Assembly: GCA_020056205.1 (NCBI GenBank)
Contig: JAGVIF010000415.1
Location: forward strand, 1 to 7,884
DNA from: Lentisphaeria bacterium
Lineage (GTDB): Bacteria > Verrucomicrobiota > Lentisphaeria > Victivallales > GWF2-50-93
Reading direction: 5' to 3'
DNA length: 7,884 nucleotides
The translations under genes were made by a program, and so were the position numbers. Below are positions 1 to 5,640 of the stretch, piece by piece; the stretch's first letter is position 1; each line of letters opens with the position of its first letter. The notes under the pieces are model-generated. The model was not told the origin of the DNA, did not search any database, and saw only the letters and a list, made by a program, of their open reading frames with translations.

Positions 1-45
1 ATTTTGCGGCGAAGTATGATTTCATAAGAACTTCATCCCTAACGG

Positions 46-152
46 GTTGCAGCGCCATCGGGTGCATGCTTCGCATTTCCGGCAGGGGCAAGACCGCTGG
101 GAGTATTGCCCCTGTCAAAAATACTTGCGAGCCCTCCGATGGCATCTGCAAC
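46..152. repeat. Large imperfect palindrome upstream of trmL
   Basis: Two arms of about 46-47 bases (46-91 and 106-152) are imperfect reverse complements around a 14-base loop. Three blocks match exactly: GTTGCAG 46-52 with CTGCAAC 146-152, CCATCGG 55-61 with CCGATGG 136-142, and CAGGGGCAA 83-91 with TTGCCCCTG 106-114. The segments between them are only loosely paired. No T-tract follows, so it does not look like a terminator. It could be a REP/MITE-like intergenic repeat or a structured RNA leader. The bases 1-45 and 153-195 hold no gene I can support. I do not recognise the family. Confidence 0.6.
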
Positions 153-195
153 GGCGCGGTTTATGACTTTTGCAACTGGCTCAGATAAGTTTAAA

Positions 196-723
196 ATGTT
201 CAACATTGTTTTAGCAAATCCACAGATTCCTCAAAACACCGGCAACATCGGGCGTTTGTGCGTAAATACGGGGAGCCGGCTTCATCTTATTTTTCCGCTC
301 GGTTTCTCATTGGAAGACAAATACTTGCGCAGGGCCGGTCTCGATTATTGGGATGAACTCGATTTAAAACTTTATCCGGAGATTGACAGTTTTTTTTCTG
401 AAAATGAAAAGAAACCGATGTGTTTTTTTTCCACGAAGGCAAAAAAAGTTTTTTGGGAATGCCCCTATGAGAAAGGCTCATACCTTGTTTTTGGGAACGA
501 GACCGGCGGATTGCCTCCTGAAATTCACGCTAAATTCGCTGATTCGTTCTATAAAATTCCGATGGGAGGAGAGGCGGCAAGGAGCCTTAACCTCTCGAAT
601 TCCGTCGCAGTGGCCTTGTACGAGGGGATACGCAGGTATTGCCATCAGATTAAGGATTTGAATATCCGAGCCAATAATGAACACGAAATCTCCAATGGCG
701 AAGTTAGAAAGGAGAAGTTCTGA
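196..723 (+). CDS. trmL: tRNA (cytidine/uridine-2'-O-)-methyltransferase TrmL (SPOUT family)
   Basis: A protein of 175 residues of the SpoU/TrmH superfamily, closest to TrmL (YibK). In that family it methylates the 2'-OH of the wobble base 34 of certain tRNA-Leu isoacceptors, using S-adenosylmethionine, in the cytoplasm. The SPOUT motifs are all visible: NTGNIGRLC at residues 14-22, the SAM-binding FGNETGGLP at 99-107, and LNLSNSVAVALYE at 131-143. The ATG at 196 is chosen because MFNIVLANPQIPQNTGN is the usual N-terminus. An open frame continues upstream to a TTG at 106 but crosses the palindrome. There is no clear Shine-Dalgarno sequence. E. coli TrmL is about 157 residues; here roughly 25 extra C-terminal residues after RRYCHQI look unconserved and run into repeat DNA, and the TGA stop lies inside an 8-bp tandem repeat. 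Function is confident; the C-terminal tail is probably a by-product of repeat invasion. Confidence 0.92.
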   Translation: MFNIVLANPQIPQNTGNIGRLCVNTGSRLHLIFPLGFSLEDKYLRRAGLDYWDELDLKLYPEIDSFFSENEKKPMCFFSTKAKKVFWECPYEKGSYLVFGNETGGLPPEIHAKFADSFYKIPMGGEAARSLNLSNSVAVALYEGIRRYCHQIKDLNIRANNEHEISNGEVRKEKF

Positions 724-745
724 AGTGCTGAAGTGCTGAAGTGCG
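714..745. repeat. 8-bp tandem repeat (GAAGTGCT)
   Basis: Four head-to-tail units: GAAGTTCT at 714-721, GAAGTGCT at 722-729 and 730-737, and GAAGTGCG at 738-745. The array overlaps the last codons and the stop codon (721-723) of trmL. Confidence 0.85.
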
Positions 746-750
746 GCCTG

Positions 751-800
751 CGGTGAGCTTGCCTGCCCTGAGCTTGCCGAAGGAGTCGAACTCGTCGAAT
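751..800. repeat. TGAGCTTGCC interspersed repeat
   Basis: TGAGCTTGCC occurs at 754-763 and again at 769-778 with a 15-bp period, followed by GAAGGAGTCGAACTCGTCGAA. This kind of GAGCTTGCCGAAGG/GTCGAA sequence is a common dispersed intergenic repeat in many bacterial genomes. Its open translation on the minus strand is not a gene. Confidence 0.6.
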
Positions 801-840
801 CCGAAATGCGAAAGTGTACACAGGCATTCTGTAGAATCTG

Positions 841-928
841 GTGATTGGGTGATTGGGTGATTGAATGATTGGGAGATTGCATGATTGAAGGATTGAAAAA
901 TCTCCAAATCACTAAATCACCAAATCGA
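841..928. repeat. 8-bp period repeat array that reverses polarity
   Basis: Eleven consecutive 8-base units. The first seven (841-896) are variants of GTGATTGG and the last four (897-928) are reverse-complement variants such as CAAATCAC. As a result 851-878 and 899-926 form an inverted repeat in which 24 of 28 positions match. It could fold into a long hairpin in RNA or a cruciform in DNA. The apparent minus-strand protein rich in SPNHSITQSPNH is a translation of this repeat. Confidence 0.85.
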
Positions 929-1010
929 AAAATAATAAAGTGTCCTTGAATCGGAGAAACGGCGAACCGGAGAACTCCAACGGCAGTTTCAAAGGGGAAA
1001 CCGCAAAGAG

Positions 1011-1114
1011 ATGAACCGCCAATGAACGCCAATGAACGCCAATGAACGCCAATGAACGCGAATCAGGAAGACAAAAAAGAAATTATTAGCGTCTATTCGC
1101 GTGCATTCGTGGTT
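1011..1114. repeat. 10-bp tandem repeat with inverted partner
   Basis: Four exact copies of AATGAACGCC occupy 1021-1060, preceded by a degenerate unit at 1011-1020. A related sequence in the opposite orientation lies at 1085-1114. Arms 1014-1043 and 1085-1114 match at 23 of 30 positions as an inverted repeat. This AATGAACGC/GCGTTCATT type is a recurrent intergenic repeat in many environmental bacteria. Confidence 0.85.
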
Positions 1115-1143
1115 ACTAACGGGGGTCAGGAATCAGCATCTTA

Positions 1144-1170
1144 CCCCGAGGCGCAAGCGCTCGGGGTTTT
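1144..1170 (+). terminator. Rho-independent terminator-like hairpin
   Basis: CCCCGAG at 1144-1150 pairs with CTCGGGG at 1160-1166. A short inner stem closes a GCAA tetraloop, and four T residues follow (1167-1170). The T-tract points to plus-strand termination, although it is about 420 bp beyond trmL. It would insulate trmL from the downstream operon. Confidence 0.5.
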
Positions 1171-1195
1171 ATCAATAAGAAACTAATTTGATAAA

Positions 1196-1227
1196 ATCAG
1201 TGTTCATCGGTGTTAATCTGTGGTTAA
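1196..1227. repeat. Short dispersed repeat (GTGTTCATCGGTGTTAATC type)
   Basis: The sequence around CAGTGTTCATCGGTG and AATCTGTGGTTAA resembles a dispersed intergenic repeat seen widely in bacterial genomes. It abuts, and supplies the stop codon of, the truncated zinc-ribbon gene on the opposite strand. Confidence 0.5.
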
Positions 1228-1313
1228 GTTTCAAAGGAGAAAAAAAAATGAGGCGTATCTTCCTCGACCTCCAGCCTCTGACCACATTTTGGGCAAGCAA
1301 ATTTGAACGACAT
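1224..1313 (-). pseudogene. Truncated N-terminal zinc-ribbon protein
   Basis: On the minus strand an ATG at 1311-1313 is preceded by a good ribosome binding site (AAGGGGGTGA). It encodes MSFKFACPKCGQRLEVEED followed by TPHFFFSFET and a stop, 29 residues in all. The first part, with a CxxC knuckle at residues 7 and 10, matches the start of zinc-ribbon proteins that normally carry a second CPxCGK-type knuckle some 15-20 residues later. That second half is missing. The reading frame passes into a poly-T stretch and then into a dispersed repeat that provides the stop. I read this as a gene cut off by repeat insertion or a rearrangement. A genuine 29-residue peptide is less likely because one knuckle alone should not bind zinc. 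The family assignment is from pattern memory. Confidence 0.55.
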
Positions 1314-1404
1314 TTTTCACCCCCTTCCATAGCGCAGCGATATTTGCGACAACAAGCGCAATAGGCATTCCATGCTTCAAGTAGCTTGCGACATCCCTGC
1401 CGTG

Positions 1405-1553
1405 TCCGCCATAGCTCTTTGAGCGAAAAGGCAATCTCTTCGTTTCACCGCACCCGCCTTGTCACTTTAGAACTCCGGAACTTCCCCCTGTCCCGTTTCT
1501 TGCGCTCGGCTGGTCGCACCGTAGCCTTGGCGAAGGCGGAAGATCGCAGACTA
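1405..1553. repeat. Two diverged copies of a TAGC-TTNGCGAA repeat
   Basis: 1405-1427 (TCCGCCATAGCTCTTTGAGC then GAA) and 1514-1553 (containing CCGTAGCCTTGGCGAAGGCGG) share a CCNTAGCYYT...GCGAA core. It is a common intergenic repeat type in bacteria. No gene is supported between 1314 and 1587 on either strand. Confidence 0.4.
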
Positions 1554-1587
1554 CCCAAAAAAATCTCGTTTTTCTTTGGAATATATC

Positions 1588-1616
1588 TTGACAAGAATAA
1601 AAACAACCACTACACT
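1588..1616 (+). promoter_or_regulatory. Sigma70-type promoter of the secreted-protein operon
   Basis: A perfect -35 box TTGACA (1588-1593) is followed by a 17-base spacer and TACACT (1611-1616) as -10. The predicted transcript start is near 1623, giving a leader of about 117 nt before the ribosome binding site of the operon. The leader contains a 6-bp stem, CAACAC 1658-1663 with GTGTTG 1677-1682, around a 13-nt loop. Confidence 0.7.
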
Positions 1617-1726
1617 TATGTCGTTTCTTGATTTTTCATTGTAATCTAACGTGGCGCCAACACTCCGCTAATATTCGTGTTGTAAAACGATTGGCATCAA
1701 AAGAACAATCGACACAAAAATAAAAA

Positions 1727-1751
1727 AAGGAGGACGGCAATGAAAAAGTAA
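1727..1751 (+). promoter_or_regulatory. Ribosome binding site with a three-codon start-stop ORF (M-K-K-stop)
   Basis: AAGGAGGA (1727-1734) is ideally placed for the ATG at 1740, which reads ATG AAA AAG TAA. The stop is immediately followed, in the same frame, by the ATG at 1752 that begins the 485-residue protein. The second ATG is about 18 bases from the ribosome binding site, too far for ordinary initiation, so it probably depends on termination and reinitiation. Alternatively the gene once began at 1740 and a point mutation made codon 4 a stop, or it is a sequencing error. Confidence 0.7.
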
Positions 1752-3209
1752 ATGGCGATTCCAGCAAGGAGCAAGAAGACGGTAGCGGCGATTGCAATCA
1801 TCACGGTAACGCTGCTGTCTGCGGCTTTTATAACGGAAGCAGGAAGTCCCGGAGAAGTAACCATGCCGGCCGTTGTTGCAATCAAAAGTACTAGCGACGA
1901 AGGCGAGGCAAAAGATGGAACAGACGGATATAAACCCACTTCGGCGAAAGGCCTCAAACAGATTGAGGAAGATGTAACATTATCAGGAAATAAGTTCACT
2001 TTTACTGCAAAAGATACTCCTGATGCCGCAGTTAATGATTCCGGAGTAATCGTGTTCTATACAAATCCGAGTGATACCAGTGAAAAAGAACGTTCTGCAA
2101 CAGCATTATGCACTGTCGCTGAATTGCTCGACATTTCTGGAATAATAGATGACACCGACATATTTTCCAATCTCGATCACTATTACATCGGAGACTTGTC
2201 AGAAGATTTCATGGCATCTGACGAGAAAGATTTGAACCTCAAGCTTAAATATCTACCCGACGATCTCACACACGGTATGCTACCGGGTGGTTGGACTCTT
2301 GAAGGAACTCCCGCAGGCGGTGGCGCTCTAACTTATGTCAAAGACGAGGCCGAACCAAAATGGAAAGGTAAGACAAATCTGACAAAAGAAAACCACGGAG
2401 TTATCGAGTACAAGGCAAAATGGGACAGTATGGAGGTGAACAAAAAGCTCACGAAATTTTCATTAAAACTGGTTCAGGTTGAAGGCGATAAAGGAAGAAA
2501 TCTTTATGCCTTTCAAACTAAGAACCGATCAACAAAGGCGCGTTTTGTGGCTTCGATTCTGCCTAGTGGATTGGAAGACGAATTCTCTCAGGTGAAATTT
2601 CAATGGGAAGAACAAAAATCGGGGAGACTAACGTTTAAATTTGACGGTAAGAACAGAAAATATTGTACGACCACGCCGAAAGTCTATAAGCTTTCAGAAG
2701 TCAGTACGGCAAAAGACGACACTGTTGTCAAAGTGGCCTGGAAAATCCCCACGGGTGTTCAAGCCCCGTTTCACACCGCCACTCAGCCAATTAGTTTTAC
2801 AGTGAGAACTTGCAAGGAGATTGTCGAAATTAGTAATAATAAGGTCGCGCCAATGCCGATACCAAGATGGCAGGTATTTTTCAAAATCCAAGATCAGTTC
2901 AAAGAAGATATTTCCGGTTCGGTGATAGACGGGATGTGGGTTAAAGAAAAATGGGACCCCAAACCTTGGGGCCGTAAATATTTTGTCACTGAAGGCAACA
3001 CGAAAATTGGCGCGGGAGTTTTGCCTACTCCATCAGGTCAATTCTATGATCTGATCGGCGCCAAATACAATATAACGTTAATTGGTGGTATAGGGACCGG
3101 ACATCAATGGATATATTTTGATCATATTTATAGTGAACACGATGTCGAACTAAATCCAGCAAATGAAAAAGTCATATACTCAGATCCGCCTATACACGGG
3201 GAAAACTAA
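1752..3209 (+). CDS. Secreted protein of unknown function (485 aa)
   Basis: I do not recognise the family. The N-terminus is a clear signal peptide: basic residues (ARSKK, 5-9), a hydrophobic core VAAIAIITVTLLSAAFI (11-27), and a likely cleavage near TEA-GSP (28-33). The rest is soluble, with no further membrane segment. It is rich in Lys, Asp, Thr and aromatic residues, as in beta-rich extracellular domains. An acidic linker follows the signal (about 46-75). Visible local features are LPGGWTLEGTPAGGG (177-191), a Trp/Lys-rich VKEKWDPKPWGRKYF (397-411) and a C-terminal GTGHQWIYFDHIYSEHD (448-464). Only three cysteines are seen (120, 305, 354). The start at 1752 is the first ATG without an in-frame stop; the in-frame ATG at 1740 with the best ribosome binding site stops after three codons. 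The gene is first in an operon with the STN-like gene 13 bp downstream, driven by the promoter at 1588. Secretion is confident; function is unknown. Confidence 0.8.
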   Translation: MAIPARSKKTVAAIAIITVTLLSAAFITEAGSPGEVTMPAVVAIKSTSDEGEAKDGTDGYKPTSAKGLKQIEEDVTLSGNKFTFTAKDTPDAAVNDSGVIVFYTNPSDTSEKERSATALCTVAELLDISGIIDDTDIFSNLDHYYIGDLSEDFMASDEKDLNLKLKYLPDDLTHGMLPGGWTLEGTPAGGGALTYVKDEAEPKWKGKTNLTKENHGVIEYKAKWDSMEVNKKLTKFSLKLVQVEGDKGRNLYAFQTKNRSTKARFVASILPSGLEDEFSQVKFQWEEQKSGRLTFKFDGKNRKYCTTTPKVYKLSEVSTAKDDTVVKVAWKIPTGVQAPFHTATQPISFTVRTCKEIVEISNNKVAPMPIPRWQVFFKIQDQFKEDISGSVIDGMWVKEKWDPKPWGRKYFVTEGNTKIGAGVLPTPSGQFYDLIGAKYNITLIGGIGTGHQWIYFDHIYSEHDVELNPANEKVIYSDPPIHGEN

Positions 3210-3213
3210 GGAG
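3207..3213 (+). promoter_or_regulatory. Ribosome binding site overlapping the upstream stop codon
   Basis: TAAGGAG joins the stop codon of the first secreted-protein gene (3207-3209) to the ribosome binding site of the second, whose ATG is at 3223. This supports translational linkage within one transcript and decides the start at 3223 over an upstream in-frame ATG at 3163. Confidence 0.75.
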
Positions 3214-3222
3214 AACTATAAC

Positions 3223-4425
3223 ATGTTTAAAATAAAGCATTTTTGTATATGTCTCCTAATAAGTGTTGCCGGGTTCTGTCTTGCTCAACAAGTTCTCAAA
3301 AATGATCATATGTCGGCGAAAATGGAAATAGATTACGAAGGAGAAATTGACATACATGATCTGAAAGCAATCTTTGGAGACATAAGCGAGACCCTTCAAA
3401 AGCCAGTCTTGATAGAAGGGATTTTTCCGGACACAAAAAAAATACAGCTTACAAATAAAAATGAAAAGGTGAAAATAACCGAATTATTGTCAGACATATG
3501 TAAGCAAATGGAGGGCTTTCATTACCAGATCACCGATAAGGCCGTTTTGATTCAGCAGGATCGTTTTGTGAAAGAGAAGAACTATCCATTAGAAATTAAA
3601 ATGGATATGAAACAGCCCGAGAATGTACTCCAAGCCCAGTTTGACTACGAATTGATGAGGATGAGAGTCTTTACATGCAATCCCATCATGGAAAACAAAT
3701 GGGAGATCGCATATAAAAAATACAACGGGGTAAGACTAAGGGATGTGATGATTGATATTCTCGGAAACTGCGGAATTGCTTGGATCTCGTTGATCCCGGA
3801 GGAAGAGAAGAAAGAGCTTGCCGAACTGCCGCCTGTAGTCCCTGAGTTACTGACAGACATGGGAATGCCTTTTTATTACTTGGAGTTTCGGCCCATTCGT
3901 AGTAGCAGTGAAGGTCAACAAACACCCAAAATTGATAAAACCCAGCCTGTCATGGAAATCCTCGACGGCCGCAAAATGCTAAAAATGGAGTCCGTATTCG
4001 ACCCCAAGAAATATGCCATCACGCTTTCCATCGAGAATACATCGGGAGAGGAGTTGTTCTTTAAAGACGCTAGGAACTCTCTGATGGTGGAAGAGGCCTT
4101 TCAAGACAAAGATTCTCAATCCGGAATTTTGACTGCAAGGATGCTTTATCCCCCCGAAAAAGATGTTCAGTTCAAGGACTTTTCTCTCAAATCAAAAGAG
4201 AAAAAAGAATTTGTCATAAGATTAAAAGAGGGGAGATGCAAAAGAGAATATGCCGAACTGATGTATGAAATGGATAGCGAAGCTAAGTCAAAGATTAATG
4301 TAGTGCCATTTCAAGATGTAACGATTGAAGACTATGATTTTTTCCGTCCCATAGCCTACTTCTACGACAAGGTCGGGAAGAAATACAAATCCCGCGGTTA
4401 TGAGTCAGATATGAAGAGAGAATGA
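3223..4425 (+). CDS. Secreted protein with STN-like N-terminal domain (400 aa)
   Basis: A periplasmic or exported protein. The signal peptide is MFKIKHFCICLLISVAGFCL with a probable cleavage after CLA (19-21). Residues 41-112 resemble the secretin/TonB short N-terminal (STN) fold: a strand-helix start (EIDIHDLKAIFGDISETLQK), a central KKIQLTNKNEKVKITELLSD, and a closing strand ending KAVLIQQD. A second region (about 138-190, including GVRLRDVMIDILGNCGIAW) has a similar helix-strand pattern and may be a repeat of it. Residues 266-340 look like a beta-sandwich (ITLSIENTSGEELFF). No secretin pore domain and no transmembrane helix are present, so it is not a complete secretin or TonB receptor. 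It follows the 485-residue secreted protein by 13 bp and probably works with it. The STN resemblance is judged by eye; the biological role is unknown. Confidence 0.75.
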   Translation: MFKIKHFCICLLISVAGFCLAQQVLKNDHMSAKMEIDYEGEIDIHDLKAIFGDISETLQKPVLIEGIFPDTKKIQLTNKNEKVKITELLSDICKQMEGFHYQITDKAVLIQQDRFVKEKNYPLEIKMDMKQPENVLQAQFDYELMRMRVFTCNPIMENKWEIAYKKYNGVRLRDVMIDILGNCGIAWISLIPEEEKKELAELPPVVPELLTDMGMPFYYLEFRPIRSSSEGQQTPKIDKTQPVMEILDGRKMLKMESVFDPKKYAITLSIENTSGEELFFKDARNSLMVEEAFQDKDSQSGILTARMLYPPEKDVQFKDFSLKSKEKKEFVIRLKEGRCKREYAELMYEMDSEAKSKINVVPFQDVTIEDYDFFRPIAYFYDKVGKKYKSRGYESDMKRE

Positions 4426-4429
4426 ACGG

Positions 4430-4470
4430 AATACGGGGTCTGGCACACGGAATACACAATACGGGGTCTG
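4430..4470. repeat. Duplicated tip of the insertion sequence end
   Basis: AATACGGGGTCTG occurs at 4430-4442 and again at 4458-4470, where it runs into the inverted repeat of the insertion sequence. CGGAATAC is also repeated at 4427-4434 and 4448-4455. This suggests that the element landed in, or recombined with, a sequence carrying a similar end. Confidence 0.6.
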
Positions 4471-4499
4471 ACCCGAATGGCGCTTAGTTAAGGGGATTT
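4464..4499 (+). repeat. Left terminal inverted repeat of the IS (36 bp)
   Basis: It begins GGGTCTGACCCGAATGG and ends AAGGGGATTT, and is the exact reverse complement of 5629-5664. The stop codon of the minus-strand transposase (4488-4490) lies inside it. Confidence 0.95.
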
Positions 4500-5451
4500 C
4501 TTATATTTCTTAATGTGCTGTATCTCCATGAATATTTTCCTTGGTTTTGTGAGGATCTGATAAGGTTTTCGTCTTCGTTTCACTGCTCTTGGTTCTCGTC
4601 GGAAAGGCCTATGCGGCAAAATGGCATTCGCAATCAGGGAAAGGATGAATTTCTCCAGAATTGCCGCGTGTTTTCTTGAATTGTTGGAACTGATTGCCTG
4701 CATCCATTGCTCTATTGCTGTCAATGAGTATTTGAAACTTACTGAATCTGGCCAGAGCGAATGTTCCGCGGCGCTCCGCAACATCAGATGTCTCACCAGA
4801 TTGTACGCAATGAAGTGTATCAGTATTTCTTTTCTTACCATGTCCGGAGTAAGACATCTTAGGACATCCATTTTGGACGACAGGCTGGTTTCCTCCATCT
4901 GATAAGAAGATCATCTTTTCCAAGCTTTTTCACGACTATGAAGTTTTTTATTGTTTTTTCCCGCATCCTTTTTTCTGGACGGACGGCTGCGGATACACCC
5001 CCTGGTTTTCCGGAGTGTCCGGCATCGACACACTCGTCCCGTCTACGATCTTGACATTCCGCCCCCTCCACACATATGCGCCCTTTGTCTCCTGTTCGCA
5101 GCTTTCCACGACAAGGGCGAAGACTTTTTCCAGGAATGTTTCGGAAAGCTTTTTCCTGTCCTAGCAATATGCCGATGTCCCGGAACTGACGGTTTTCCCT
5201 TTGCTTTTCCAATGATGCAGCGCCGCCCTCTGCACGGTCTCCGCGCAGGCCGCTGAATTGAGTGTCTGCCACAGGAAAAGGAAGAATGTGCTTCCCGGCG
5301 TGAACACCCTTTCCCTGAAAGCGTTGACCGGAAAGTTCACGATATTCACAAGCTGCGGGAATATCACTGCAAGTTCCCCGGACGGAATGCCGGCGGCGTT
5401 CCGGCAGGATAAAATCGAACGCGGAATACGGACCGTATTATCAATGGACGT
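4488..5451 (-). pseudogene. IS4-family transposase, inactivated
   Basis: Three pieces in three frames reconstruct one transposase. Piece 1 (about 5451 to 4966) includes ERVFTPGSTFFLFLWQTLN, then an in-frame TAG (5161-5163) replacing a codon that in relatives is usually Gln (AYCQ), then DRKKLSETFLEKV and the first catalytic Asp in KIVDGTSVSMPDTPENQ. It ends at QKKGCGKKQ-stop. Piece 2 (about 4960 to 4866) is VVKKLGKDDLLIRWRKPACR. Piece 3 (4898 to 4488) is KMDVLRCLTPDMVRKEILIH and the C-terminus ending KKYKKSP. Between pieces 1 and 2 the segment that carries the second catalytic Asp is missing; between 2 and 3 the YREK-type segment with the catalytic Glu is missing. Only one of three DDE residues remains. 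The original start cannot be placed; no ATG is found near 5451. Confidence 0.85.
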
Positions 5452-5640
5452 TCAAGAGAAAGGGAAAAACAGTTACTGTGAATCTGAGCGGAAGGCAGGA
5501 GAAGGCCTTTCGCAAGGCAAATTGATGAAAACAGGAACGTTGAAAACATAATCTCTGAAATGAGAGATCTGTCACTGGAAATATTAAACCTGAAAACCGA
5601 GGGGGGTGAAGAAAAGAAAACGAGGCTAAAATCCCCTTAA
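5409..5640 (+). pseudogene. Remnant of a DUF6788-like small protein carried by the IS
   Basis: On the plus strand, opposite to the transposase, the frame starting near 5409 reads NAEYGPYYQWTFKRKGKT, then VTVNLSGRQEKAFRKA, and stops at 5523-5525. Removing one A near 5520 lets it continue as IDENRNVENIISEMRDLSLE and on to a stop at 5638-5640. The GPYYQW core followed by a GKT-x-T strand and a charged helical tail is typical of the small proteins annotated DUF6788, often found next to transposases. The N-terminal half, which in relatives has a Cys-rich CGKPxCxC stretch, is absent; the upstream bases are occupied by the antisense transposase start. So the gene is both truncated and frameshifted. 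Family naming is by pattern memory, without a search. Confidence 0.5.

Noticed and set aside
1..25. Possible start of a minus-strand gene (MKSYFAAK) at the left edge
   Set aside because: Only eight codons are visible and there is no clear ribosome binding site; it cannot be judged.
46..152. Integron attC site
   Set aside because: The palindrome has GTTGC/GCAAC ends, but the outer RYYYAAC and GTTRRRY core sites do not fit, and no cassette or integrase is present.
106..195. Longer N-terminus for trmL from the TTG at 106
   Set aside because: The extra 30 residues come from the palindrome and the family begins at MFNIVLANPQ.
39..206. Minus-strand open frame of 55 codons upstream of trmL (MLNILNLSEPVAKVINRAVA...)
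   Set aside because: Its amino-acid composition looks plausible, but it spans the palindrome, has no ribosome binding site, overlaps the trmL start and matches nothing I recognise.
478..1032. Minus-strand open frame of 184 codons across the repeat region
   Set aside because: It is antisense to trmL and its sequence (SPNHSITQSPNH, SASSGQASSPQ) is a translation of the tandem repeats; there is no domain or ribosome binding site.
841..1114. CRISPR array
   Set aside because: Units are 8-10 bp with no spacers, unlike 23-40 bp repeats separated by unique spacers, and no cas gene is nearby.
1248..1364. Plus-strand 38-codon open frame (MRRIFLDLQPLTTF) after AAAGGAG
   Set aside because: The opposite strand reads a recognisable zinc-ribbon start through the same bases, and this peptide has no recognisable feature.
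1386..1631. Plus-strand 81-codon open frame
   Set aside because: It crosses repeat DNA and the operon promoter, with no domain and no ribosome binding site.
3163..3222. Upstream start for the STN-like gene at 3163
   Set aside because: It would overlap the preceding gene and put 20 residues before a clear signal peptide; the ribosome binding site at 3207-3213 fits the ATG at 3223.
4621..5256. Plus-strand open frames inside the insertion sequence (93 and 101 codons)
   Set aside because: They are antisense to recognisable transposase segments and show no family features.
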